Assembly (NCBI GenBank): GCA_003712165.1
Contig: RHLH01000001.1
Coordinates: 1,957,575 to 2,021,574, forward strand
Source of the DNA: Phycisphaera sp.
GTDB lineage: Bacteria > Planctomycetota > Phycisphaerae > Phycisphaerales > UBA1924
Direction of reading: 5' to 3'
DNA: 64,000 nucleotides
Position numbers and translations under genes: made by a program
The notes under the pieces: model-generated
Told to the model about the DNA's origin: nothing
What the model saw: only the letters and a program-made list of their open reading frames with translations
Databases searched by the model: none
In this document: piece by piece, positions 44,061 through 52,229 of the stretch
Position numbering within the stretch: the first letter of the stretch is position 1
Layout of the letters: each line of letters starts with the position of its first letter

Positions 44061-46831
44061 GTCCATGATCCTATAGCAAAGAGGCCACCCCATAAAGCCG
44101 GATGTGCGCCATTGGCCGAGGATTCGACCAATAGCTTGGCTAGACGGTCCGGCAGATCATCCAAGGCATTCGTATGTTCAGAGTGCAGGGTCGTAAATAC
44201 GTCCCTCGCATACGCGTCAGAGAGTCTCCAGGTGCTTGCTATGACACTGTGCGCGCCGGCGAGCAGCACTGCCCTGATGAGTCCAAAGTTCTCGCCTGAA
44301 TAATCGCCATCAACGTAACCCGTTTCGCAGCCGCTCAGCACTACTGATGCCCCTTGCAAGGGCAACTCGGAAACGCGGCGAGCTGAGCACCAACCGTCGC
44401 CAAGCAACAACCGTGAACCCATTGGATCCTCTGGGGCGTACTCGGCGTGACACGCAAGATGAACTACTTTCGCGTTTGAAGATGCCCCGCCCAGAGCGTC
44501 TAGCGTGACGTCATTACCCAGGAGGCTTTGACATTGAGAGCTTTGGGTGATCGCCTCTACTTCATCGGCAATGTGTGGTGCTCGTTCATCGGGCACACCT
44601 GCAACAAGCATCCCCTCACGAACGTCATTGTGGGCAGCTGCTGATCGACTCGCCCAGGTCAGGCTGGGTGCAAGCACGGGCGTGCACTTCTCGACAAACG
44701 CCTCTCCACCGACGCGTATTGCCGACACGGGTAGGTTTGACAGTTCTCTTGGAAGCACAAGCACAACGCGGCTGCATTGTTCAATGATGGTCTGAACACT
44801 ACCAAGTATGCCATCACCGAGAAACCCAAGGCTTGCTTCGATCCTCTCGTTGAGACCGGCAGGCACATCGCGCCCGATCGCGAGGCGGACTTGGGCGCGA
44901 TCAATGTCAGTCATCAACGATCTGCATCTCGATACCGCGGCTTCATAAGACACACTGCACGGCGAAAGTTCTACTTGCCCTTCGTTGACAACGATACAAA
45001 CCAATTCCTGCTCCACTATCTCGATCGAAATAGTGGCGCACCCGGACGGCACTGCGGACAGCAGATCATCCCCGGAGAATCGGAATTCAATCCTGTTCGC
45101 TGAGTCTTGCTCACTCACCGCCTCTTTGCTGGCGATGGCAGACTGGAGATCGCGAAGCCTCTTACGCATCGAGTTGATGCTCGCTTCGTCCTTTCCGTTG
45201 TCTTGGGCCGACTCGATCACGCCCAGGGTCGCGATGACATCGCTTTCGAGCAGATCCAAGTCCTCGCTTGCTGCGCGGCGGCTGCTCCCGATCGATTCGA
45301 CAAGCGACCTGGCGCTCCTTCGTTCAGATGTTTCTAGGGCGAGCATGGCATCTTTGGTATCGATGGCGAGTTTCATCGCCTCGTTGTACACACTCGATCG
45401 TCCGCCGACACACGCCGCACGCAACCTGTCGCCCGAGAAGAGCCCCCTCGTCGATTCGATTGCAGTAAAGGCATTTGCTATTGCTTCGCGTGCTTGCTCT
45501 GCATTCCCCGTTTGCCTGTACACACCCGCACGAGTTGCTGATAACTCGGCGTCAAGGTTGCCCAGCCCGAGCTCCTTGATCAGGATGCTCGCTTCTTCCA
45601 ATACACGCTTTGCTTCCTCGGTTCGGCCCCCCGCGAGAAACGATCGACTCAAATCCAGTAGAATCCTCGCTCGCGCGGGCTTCTGGATGGCCAACGAGAG
45701 CGCGTGTTCGAGTGCGCCGGTCGCGTCTTCATAAATACCAAAGGACAACAGCAACCCGCCACGCAGCGCCTCGGCTCGCGCGGCGCTATTCTGCAATCCA
45801 TGATCGAGACAACCATCTCTTGCCGTTCCTAGCTCTGTGAACGCCGCGCCTAAATCTCCGTTCCTACCGAGCGCGATCCCATATGCCATCCTGGCTCGCA
45901 ACAACTCGGAATGCATGCCCGCTTCGGTCAGCGTATCTATCGCTTTTGGGAGGCGCTTCAAGGCTTCTCGCGCATCACCGATCGCAAGAAACAATTCAGC
46001 GGCCTCGGCTTCAAGCCTTGCAGATTCAGGTGCATCGTTGGATTCTCGGAATCGCTTGCTCGCGCTCAGAAATAGGGACAACGCTTCCGGAAGCCTGCCT
46101 CGCCTGCTCGCCAAATCTGCCAGGTTTCCTTCAACGATTGCCGAACCGAAGGTTTGATTGCAACTTTCGAATCCACGGAGCGCTTGTTCGAATGACTCTT
46201 TTGCTAACTCGAAATGGCCAATGTCGAGGAAGGCTTCAGCGCGATTGCTTGCAAGCTGCGCGGCAAGACTCTCATTGATACCCGGCACAGCGATTGCAGC
46301 ATCGAATCGCTCGAGCGCTTCACTGGGTCTGTCTAGCATACGAAGCACAACACCGGCAAGCATGATCGCGGTTGCCGAGCGGTTGTTGTCCCCAAGACCG
46401 TCAAAGATTTCTCCTGCACGCAGAGCGAGGCGTAGGGCGGCGGCCCGAAGCCCGAGGACATTGTGAGACTGCACCGATGTGAGGCATGCTTCGGCAATCG
46501 CGTGGTCATCTCCTGCACTTTCGGCTGTGGCTATCGCGTGCTCGGACATCGCGATAGCAGGTTTCATCTTCCCCGAATACGAAAGCGCGTGGCACATCGC
46601 TGAACGAGCACGTGCCATCAACCGGGGATTACCAATCTCGGGCATGAGTTCGATGAGCCGCGTCGCCATGGTCAGCCCTTGCTCTGGATCTTGCAGCGTT
46701 GCGGCACGACATTCATCGATCCAGCACTCAAACAGTTCGCCGGGAGATACCGAGCCAAGCAATAGCTTGAGTTGCTCCGACTGTTGCAACAGCATCGAAT
46801 CGCTCAACCGAACTGATCCGGGATTAGGCAA
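44057..46831 (-). CDS. TPR-CHAT caspase-like protease
   Basis: A 924-residue cytoplasmic protein without signal. Residues about 40-480 are tetratricopeptide-like helical repeats (for example AERLEAEAAELFLAIGDAREA-like helices and ALERFDAAIAVPG). Residues about 640-924 form a CHAT domain, a caspase-fold peptidase. The catalytic dyad is visible: His795 in VVHLACHAEY and Cys835 in VVLSGCETGY. The end NGAHPALWGGLFAIGSW is typical CHAT. Start TTG 46831 has GGAG ten bases upstream and overlaps the upstream gene by 8 bp. TPR-CHAT proteins are activated by partner binding and cleave a specific protein; here a sigma factor and an anti-sigma-like protein lie in the same operon and are obvious candidates. 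Confidence 0.88.
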   Translation of the reverse strand: MPNPGSVRLSDSMLLQQSEQLKLLLGSVSPGELFECWIDECRAATLQDPEQGLTMATRLIELMPEIGNPRLMARARSAMCHALSYSGKMKPAIAMSEHAIATAESAGDDHAIAEACLTSVQSHNVLGLRAAALRLALRAGEIFDGLGDNNRSATAIMLAGVVLRMLDRPSEALERFDAAIAVPGINESLAAQLASNRAEAFLDIGHFELAKESFEQALRGFESCNQTFGSAIVEGNLADLASRRGRLPEALSLFLSASKRFRESNDAPESARLEAEAAELFLAIGDAREALKRLPKAIDTLTEAGMHSELLRARMAYGIALGRNGDLGAAFTELGTARDGCLDHGLQNSAARAEALRGGLLLSFGIYEDATGALEHALSLAIQKPARARILLDLSRSFLAGGRTEEAKRVLEEASILIKELGLGNLDAELSATRAGVYRQTGNAEQAREAIANAFTAIESTRGLFSGDRLRAACVGGRSSVYNEAMKLAIDTKDAMLALETSERRSARSLVESIGSSRRAASEDLDLLESDVIATLGVIESAQDNGKDEASINSMRKRLRDLQSAIASKEAVSEQDSANRIEFRFSGDDLLSAVPSGCATISIEIVEQELVCIVVNEGQVELSPCSVSYEAAVSRCRSLMTDIDRAQVRLAIGRDVPAGLNERIEASLGFLGDGILGSVQTIIEQCSRVVLVLPRELSNLPVSAIRVGGEAFVEKCTPVLAPSLTWASRSAAAHNDVREGMLVAGVPDERAPHIADEVEAITQSSQCQSLLGNDVTLDALGGASSNAKVVHLACHAEYAPEDPMGSRLLLGDGWCSARRVSELPLQGASVVLSGCETGYVDGDYSGENFGLIRAVLLAGAHSVIASTWRLSDAYARDVFTTLHSEHTNALDDLPDRLAKLLVESSANGAHPALWGGLFAIGSWT

Positions 46832-47396
46832 TATCGATCTGCTCCGAACTGAGAGTGCGTCCCGGCATACGGACCTCGAGCTTTGCCCTCATTGGCTTCA
46901 CGGTTGCGTACCAACCATCGTCGTCCCGCTGGAGTACAACTTCTTTGTCTTCACCAACCAACACAACTTCTGCCTCGTCAATGCCGTCAACCATGACGCT
47001 CACCGCGCAGCCTGCGGGTACGAATTCGAGAAAGAAGTCTACGCTGATTGAGTCCGACTCAAGCATCAACTGCCGGCGAGCAGTGCCGGCTGAGCGGAGC
47101 CCTGCGACCGGCCTGAGACTGTCAAACACAAGACTCAGCAGAGAGACCTTGGGAGCGTTCTTGCTCGCTGCGAGCTCCTGTTGCATGATTCGGTATGCGC
47201 GGTGAAGGGTTTGTCCAGGAGCGTCCTTGGAGTCGTCAGTTGAGGCGTTGGTCATAAGAGATTTGAATCGCATCCGGAACGAACGCAGAGAGCCACTCGT
47301 TGCACAGAGCCTATCAAGTCGGAGCTTCTGATCCGAATCTAACTCGCCTGCTACTTCACTGGCGATCAACTCGAAGAACTCACTGTCGGTAGACAT
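46824..47396 (-). CDS. Anti-sigma-like protein, unknown family
   Basis: A 190-residue product. The N-terminal 50 residues (FELIASEVAGELDSDQKLRL, then DRLCATSGSLRSFRMRF) resemble the short helical head of ECF anti-sigma factors, in the pattern 'A-GEL-D--Q---L---CATSG--R'. The middle (90-130) is linker-like. The C-terminal half is a small beta domain (SISVDFFLEFVPAGCAVSVM, EAEVVLVGEDKEVVLQRDD). No membrane helix is seen, so any control would be in the cytoplasm. It lies between the sigma gene (76 bp gap) and the TPR-CHAT gene (8 bp overlap). It could be an anti-sigma factor, a CHAT substrate, or an adaptor; the anti-sigma call is inference from the N terminus and position. Confidence 0.6.
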   Translation of the reverse strand: MSTDSEFFELIASEVAGELDSDQKLRLDRLCATSGSLRSFRMRFKSLMTNASTDDSKDAPGQTLHRAYRIMQQELAASKNAPKVSLLSLVFDSLRPVAGLRSAGTARRQLMLESDSISVDFFLEFVPAGCAVSVMVDGIDEAEVVLVGEDKEVVLQRDDDGWYATVKPMRAKLEVRMPGRTLSSEQIDIA

Positions 47397-47472
47397 GGTG
47401 TCCCCCTACTTCTCGGGTTTACCCCCTCAGGAGCGCCTTGAATGGCCTATGGATACAGCCCTACTCAAAAAG

Positions 47473-48021
47473 TTACGGCCCCAATGCGGCTGGGTCGGAT
47501 TGGCTTCTCAGGATCCTGGCGAGCTTTTCGAGGCATCTCTGCCGAGTAGGACCGATGCTCCCCCGGGGGATCCCGAGTTCCTCAGAAAGCTGGTCGTAGC
47601 CCGTTGAGACCGGCCGACAATGGATGGCGATCAGAAGCTCCTTGCATCGTCCGCCGAGCTCATCCAGCCCTCGATGCAGCTCGCTCAAACGCTCCTGCCG
47701 ATCGATCTCGGCTTCATCAGGGGCGCCTGGTATGGGCTCAGGCAATCTCAATTTACTCTTCTTCGCATGCTTGGCACAAGCTCTGACGGTGGTCGTGATG
47801 AGCCATTTGGGGACTGACTGAGCATCTCGGAGAGAATCGAGACTTTTGTAGGCCGCCAGGAAGACGTCCTGGAAGATGTCATCACAAGCAGAAGCGTCGA
47901 AACCGTTGCGTCTCGGGATTGAGTACACAAGCCGGGAGTGCAGATCGACGAATTCACGCCACGCAGACTCGTCGCCTTCCAAGCAACTGCTGACAATCTG
48001 TGAAAGGGGCCTGCTGGGCAT
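47473..48021 (-). CDS. ECF RNA polymerase sigma factor
   Basis: A 182-residue sigma-70 family protein. Region 2 lies around residues 10-80 (SAWREFVDLHSRLVYSI, CDDIFQDVFLAAYKSLDSLRD, VPKWLITTTVRACAKHAKK). Region 4 lies at about 125-172 (LGGRCKELLIAIHC, YDQLSEELGIPRGSIGPTRQ, RCLEKLARIL). It is the first gene of a four-gene operon with the anti-sigma-like protein, TPR-CHAT and subtilase. It is divergent from a glycosyltransferase gene across 145 bp. It probably activates its own operon, but no consensus promoter was identified. Confidence 0.85.
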   Translation of the reverse strand: MPSRPLSQIVSSCLEGDESAWREFVDLHSRLVYSIPRRNGFDASACDDIFQDVFLAAYKSLDSLRDAQSVPKWLITTTVRACAKHAKKSKLRLPEPIPGAPDEAEIDRQERLSELHRGLDELGGRCKELLIAIHCRPVSTGYDQLSEELGIPRGSIGPTRQRCLEKLARILRSQSDPAALGP

Positions 48022-48166
48022 ACTCAGTGGTCTCTTCAGGGATCGATGTGCAGTCTACAGCATCGTGGACAATTTTCCCTGAACCGGGTATCTGGAACAG
48101 ACCCAGTGCCCTCCTCTATCTGTGCAAGCATACATACACACAACTCAACCCCACACTGAACCCGAT

Positions 48167-49927
48167 ATGTCGAAGAGTATTTTACTCGTCAACTGGGCCC
48201 CAATCTGGAAGGGGGCCCACGTAGGGGGAGGAGTCAACGGCTACCTGCATCACCTCGGCCCAGCCCTGTGCGCACTCGGGCACGAAGTCACCTATGTCTT
48301 CGGCGGTCTGCTCTACACCGACCAGCCCAAGGGGTGCTTCTCGAGACGGCACGATGATTTCCACGGAATCCGTGTCATAGAGATCATCAACTCGCCGGTG
48401 CTTGCTCCGTCGGCATCACAGTTCCGCGAACCAATGGCTGAGGTACATGCCCCCGAGCTTGTCGGAGAGTTCTCGCGTTTACTACGGCTGATCAAGCCTG
48501 ATCTTGTGCACTGGCACAACATAGAAGGCTTCAGCATCGATTGTGTTGATGCATGCCGAGAATTCGGAGCCAAAATCGTCTATTCGCTTCACAACTACCA
48601 CACGCTTTGTTCTCAGGTCACTCTTTGCAAAGGTAACCAGAAGCCCTGTCTGGATTTTAGAGCCGGTCACGATTGTTCGACGTGTATTCAGGCGCCTGAT
48701 CCATACAGTGAGAAAGCAAGACGTATCGAGAGATACGCGAACGATCAAGACGACACACTCGAAAGGCTCCGTTCGGGCCTTCAGAAGGGCGTCTCAAAGC
48801 TGAAGCATGAACTGAGCTGGCCAAAGCGCATCATCTCGGAAACCCTGAATATCTACAAGCACTTGCAAGCGATCAAGCAAGAGGAGGCCAAGCCCAGGAT
48901 ACTTCACGCACCCGGGAGTCCGACAACGACCGGAGAGGATCTGGCAATACACCCGTTGCGGAACAGGTCAGATTGGTCGTTGTCGCTCCCGGTGCTGAGT
49001 GCTGAGCAGATCGATCATGAGTACGAGCAACAAGCGGGTAAGCCGCTCGACAACATTCCAAAGCGGGATCCGTCGAGCGGAAAGCTCTTTGGAGTACACG
49101 CGAGGCGCCGGTCTGAGATGGTCTCGATGCTCAACCGATGTGACCGTGTGCTTGCAGTCTCTGACTTTGTGCGTTTGAAATACGAGACCGAGGGTGTCGA
49201 GCCAGAACGAATTTCGACAATGCGGATCGGGACAAGCCTTGCCGACATCAGACCACCGCGACAGACAGAACGCACCCAAACCGAACCTGTGCGCATCGTC
49301 TTCGTAGGCTACAACCACTTCAACAAGGGCTTGCCCTTGCTGTTGGCTGCGATGCAGGGAATGCGGGGAGATGATCTCCGACAGATCGGGCTTTCTGTCT
49401 ACGCACCGGGCGTGCAGACGATCGGTCCCGAGTTTCGTCGGTTGTACCCGCCCTTGGCTGAACTCAACATCCGTGACAGTTACGAACCCAGCGAGTTAGA
49501 ACATATCCTGACAAGCCACGATGTTTGCTATGTCGGTAGTTCTTGGTGGGATCCGCTGCCACAGACCGCTCTGGAATCTCTCGTCTTTAGGACACCCGTA
49601 CTTGGCGCAGAAGCGGGCGGTATTCCAGAAGCAGTTCGCGATGGAAAGAACGGCTTCCTGTTTCGAGCAAATGATCCCCACTCGCTGCGACTGCGCCTTC
49701 TCGACGTCATTGAGGCAAAGGGGACGTCCAACTGGCCAACACAATTCAACGAGCTGAAGACTATTTCATCTCACGCCAGCGAGTTGTCCGCTTTCTATGG
49801 TGCACTAACTACACCTTCGTCCAACCAAAGCATTCTTACTTCACGGCAAGCAGAGAGCGTTCTTGGAGCACACCAGACTGCTCAACCTTCTTGTATCAAT
49901 CTAGAAATGCAGCACGAACACCTCTGA
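48167..49927 (+). CDS. Family 4-type (GT-B) glycosyltransferase
   Basis: A 586-residue glycosyltransferase, longer than the usual 380-420 residues. The N-terminal domain starts with SILLVNWAPIWKGAHVGGG followed by YLHHLGPALCALGHEVTYVFG. The acceptor side contains DLVHWHNIEGFSIDCVDACRE, LHNYHTLC and a Cys cluster (CLDFRAGHDCSTC) found in several GT4 enzymes. The C-terminal donor-binding domain has VRIVFVGYNHFNKGLPLLLAAM and the E-x7-E-type end PQTALESLVFRTPVLGAEAGGIPE. A linker of about 120 residues between the two halves accounts for the extra length. Start ATG 48167 is a compromise, with no clear Shine-Dalgarno sequence. Function: addition of an unknown sugar to a surface polymer. Confidence 0.85.
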   Translation: MSKSILLVNWAPIWKGAHVGGGVNGYLHHLGPALCALGHEVTYVFGGLLYTDQPKGCFSRRHDDFHGIRVIEIINSPVLAPSASQFREPMAEVHAPELVGEFSRLLRLIKPDLVHWHNIEGFSIDCVDACREFGAKIVYSLHNYHTLCSQVTLCKGNQKPCLDFRAGHDCSTCIQAPDPYSEKARRIERYANDQDDTLERLRSGLQKGVSKLKHELSWPKRIISETLNIYKHLQAIKQEEAKPRILHAPGSPTTTGEDLAIHPLRNRSDWSLSLPVLSAEQIDHEYEQQAGKPLDNIPKRDPSSGKLFGVHARRRSEMVSMLNRCDRVLAVSDFVRLKYETEGVEPERISTMRIGTSLADIRPPRQTERTQTEPVRIVFVGYNHFNKGLPLLLAAMQGMRGDDLRQIGLSVYAPGVQTIGPEFRRLYPPLAELNIRDSYEPSELEHILTSHDVCYVGSSWWDPLPQTALESLVFRTPVLGAEAGGIPEAVRDGKNGFLFRANDPHSLRLRLLDVIEAKGTSNWPTQFNELKTISSHASELSAFYGALTTPSSNQSILTSRQAESVLGAHQTAQPSCINLEMQHEHL

Positions 49928-50044
49928 TAGGGAATGTACTGGCACGAGGATTGCCGTCCGTACTCACACCTCTGCACGTGATCCAATTCATATGTGTATA
50001 GGCCGACAGCTAGACATGTTTGCACAACTTCAACTCCGGAACTA

Positions 50045-50066
50045 AAGCCGATGCAAATCGGCTTTT
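50045..50066 (+). terminator. Intrinsic terminator
   Basis: AGCCGAT (50046-50052) pairs with ATCGGCT (50057-50063) around GCAA and is followed by TTTT. It terminates the glycosyltransferase gene. Confidence 0.75.
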
Positions 50067-50163
50067 CTTGTATCTATAACGTGATGCGCTGGCTCATCTG
50101 TGTGAATGACAAACCGTCTACGGCAACCACCCGTAGGCACCACACCACAGATTGGAGAACCAA

Positions 50164-51450
50164 ATGACACGGAATACATGTACTCAAGGTGCGATCGCAA
50201 CAACGACAATCCTGCTTGCCGGGCTGGCCGCAGCACAGCCAACTTTCCAGACCGCTGCACCTGTACCAACCGGGCAGCGCCCCGGTGGTGTCGAGTTCGG
50301 CGACTTTGACGGTGACACCATGATTGACATGGTGTACTCGAACGATGTCCCGGATAGCGTTTCAATCCGTTTCGGAACGGGTGCTGGCATGTTTGGTGCT
50401 GCCGTTAACTTTCCAACCGGCGCGAACACTGGCCCTGATTCCTTTGCGATCGCTGACTTTGACCAGGACCTTGATCTTGATGTCGCAGTGGTCCTAAAGA
50501 ACATCAACACCGTCGCAATCCTGACAAATAACGCTGGCACATTGAGCCTGACCGGCCAAACTGCAGTTGGATCTGACCCTCGCCGTATACATGCTGCTGA
50601 TATTGATGGCGATGGTGATGCGGACCTCCTGACCTCGAATCGCGACAGCAACACCGTCAGCGTGCTCACAAACACAGGCGGTATGTTCAGCGTGACGTCC
50701 ACTCTCGCGGCAGGTGACCGACCGGTTGCCGCAATCGGAGCAGACCTTGATGGCGACGGCGATATGGAAATCATTGCTTCGAACAACCGCGGTCGAGCTG
50801 TCATGGTCTATACCAATACAGGCGGTGGCTTTGCAGCCCCAGTGAGCACCGGCGTTGGACCTATTGTCCGCCCAGAAGGACTAGATTCTGCCGATCTTGA
50901 CGGCGACGGTGATCAGGACGTCATCGTTGCTCTCTCAGACGACGGCGTTGGCTTCGTAGGCGTGATGACCAATCAGGGCGGCATGCTTTCCGCTCCGGTC
51001 AGCACGAACAGCGGCGGTGTCAACACAGACAGCGTCACAGCGGGCGATCTCGACGGAGACGGGGATCTCGATGTAGCCGCGACGAATCAGGACTCCAACA
51101 ACATCGGCATCCTTGTCAACAACGCGGGGAGCCTGTCGCTCTCGAGCACATTGGCAACCGGTACTCGCCCCGAACGGATCGTCCGCGCCGACGTCAATGG
51201 GGACAATCTGCCTGACCTCGCCACGGCTAATCGTGACAGCAACACCATCTCGATCTTTGAGAACACAACGGTTGGCGCCAACAACTGTCTCGCGGATGTC
51301 AACGGCGATGGGATACTCAGCCCGACTGATTTTACGGCTTGGATCGACGCATTCAACAACAACTCAGTCGACTGCGATCAGAATGGTGATACAAACTGCA
51401 ATCCGGCTGATTTCACCGCATGGATCGCGAACTACAACGCCGGGTGTTAA
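50164..51450 (+). CDS. Secreted FG-GAP/VCBS-repeat beta-propeller with dockerin-like tag
   Basis: A 428-residue product with signal peptide from MTRNTCTQ to LLAGLAAA. About seven FG-GAP/VCBS-type blades are marked by Ca2+-binding D-x-DxDGDxD loops (for example DFDQDLDLDVAVV, DIDGDGDADLLTS, DLDGDGDMEIIAS, DLDGDGDQDVIVA and DLDGDGDLDVAAT), so a surface beta-propeller is likely. The C-terminal paired tag LADVNGDGILSPTDFTAWI / DQNGDTNCNPADFTAWI ends in NAGC. GGAG (50154-50157) lies seven bases before the ATG. A strong hairpin follows the stop. Its ligand or function is unknown; such proteins often mediate adhesion or assembly. Confidence 0.85.
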   Translation: MTRNTCTQGAIATTTILLAGLAAAQPTFQTAAPVPTGQRPGGVEFGDFDGDTMIDMVYSNDVPDSVSIRFGTGAGMFGAAVNFPTGANTGPDSFAIADFDQDLDLDVAVVLKNINTVAILTNNAGTLSLTGQTAVGSDPRRIHAADIDGDGDADLLTSNRDSNTVSVLTNTGGMFSVTSTLAAGDRPVAAIGADLDGDGDMEIIASNNRGRAVMVYTNTGGGFAAPVSTGVGPIVRPEGLDSADLDGDGDQDVIVALSDDGVGFVGVMTNQGGMLSAPVSTNSGGVNTDSVTAGDLDGDGDLDVAATNQDSNNIGILVNNAGSLSLSSTLATGTRPERIVRADVNGDNLPDLATANRDSNTISIFENTTVGANNCLADVNGDGILSPTDFTAWIDAFNNNSVDCDQNGDTNCNPADFTAWIANYNAGC

Positions 51451-51480
51451 GACGCATACGTTTTATTCTAAGTAACTAAT

Positions 51481-51508
51481 GCTCGGCCTGGCGCGACCCA
51501 GGCCGAGC
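51481..51508 (+). terminator. Long perfect hairpin terminator
   Basis: An 11 bp perfect stem (GCTCGGCCTGG/CCAGGCCGAGC) with a 6-base loop, followed by GTTT. It ends the VCBS gene and may also act from the other side for the efflux operon. Confidence 0.75.
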
Positions 51509-51636
51509 GTTTGAAATTCAGATGAGTCGATTGGATATCATCACACCTTAGGTTGTTTCCACGTATTAGTTTCGTTTGCGTCAACTCAGCGTGATACCAA
51601 TTTTCACCTACCCTTATTGCAGCGTAGTTACGATCC

Positions 51637-52182
51637 CTACTCAATGATTGGGTTTGTTGAGCCCACGACTTTGGTTCCGTCGGGTTTCTCGATCTCTATC
51701 CACCACATGGTATTTTCTGGTAGCGGAATTGGAGCGACGGTGTGAATGTCGTAGTCGTCATGCGAAGGAGCGTACTGGCCTTTACCGACCATGGACAGCG
51801 TTCGATCCTCAGTTCCGATCCACGCGCGGACGATGGTCTCGCCGTTGTCGTTATAAGGCAGCTTCACAACAAGGTGACTCTCTTTACCTGCCTCAAGGAC
51901 GCCATGCCCCTGAGCTAACTCGAGTGTCATGTCGCCGAGGCTGGCAGTAGGCAAGGCTACTTCTTCATGAGCGTGATCCTCATCACCCATGTGCTCTTCG
52001 CCGCCATGGTCTGTTCCATCATGATCGCCATGAGTTGTTCCATCGGCATGAACATGCGTTCCTGCGGGCTGATCAGAATGGCTGCTTGCTTGGTCGTTAC
52101 TCGACTCGCCGCAGCCGGTCAGAATCAAGCCGAAGACGGCAAGGACGGCAGCGCCGGAGGATGTGGTATGAGTCAGTTTCAT
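51637..52182 (-). CDS. His-rich lipoprotein, putative metal-binding partner of efflux system
   Basis: A 181-residue product with lipoprotein signal MKLTHTTSSGAAVLAVFGLI ending LTGC. Directly after the anchor comes a His/Asp/Glu-rich linker (HVHADGTTHGDHDGTDHGG, then EEHMGDEDHAHEE), a probable metal-binding segment. The C-terminal domain (TLELAQGHGVLEAGKESHLV, AWIGTEDRTLSMVGKGQYAP) resembles the small periplasmic beta-domain found beside RND metal-efflux genes. GGAG lies nine bases before ATG 52182. It is the last gene of the efflux operon, 47 bp after the pump gene. It may bind or deliver metal ions; the specific ion is unknown. Confidence 0.75.
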   Translation of the reverse strand: MKLTHTTSSGAAVLAVFGLILTGCGESSNDQASSHSDQPAGTHVHADGTTHGDHDGTDHGGEEHMGDEDHAHEEVALPTASLGDMTLELAQGHGVLEAGKESHLVVKLPYNDNGETIVRAWIGTEDRTLSMVGKGQYAPSHDDYDIHTVAPIPLPENTMWWIEIEKPDGTKVVGSTNPIIE

Positions 52183-52229
52183 AGTGTGATTCTCCATGTA
52201 TGGGATTGTAACGGTGTTCTATGATTTGG

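Noticed and set aside
50164..51450. Integrin-like adhesion function for the VCBS protein
   Set aside because: The FG-GAP/VCBS fold is clear but the fold alone does not indicate a ligand, so no function was assigned.
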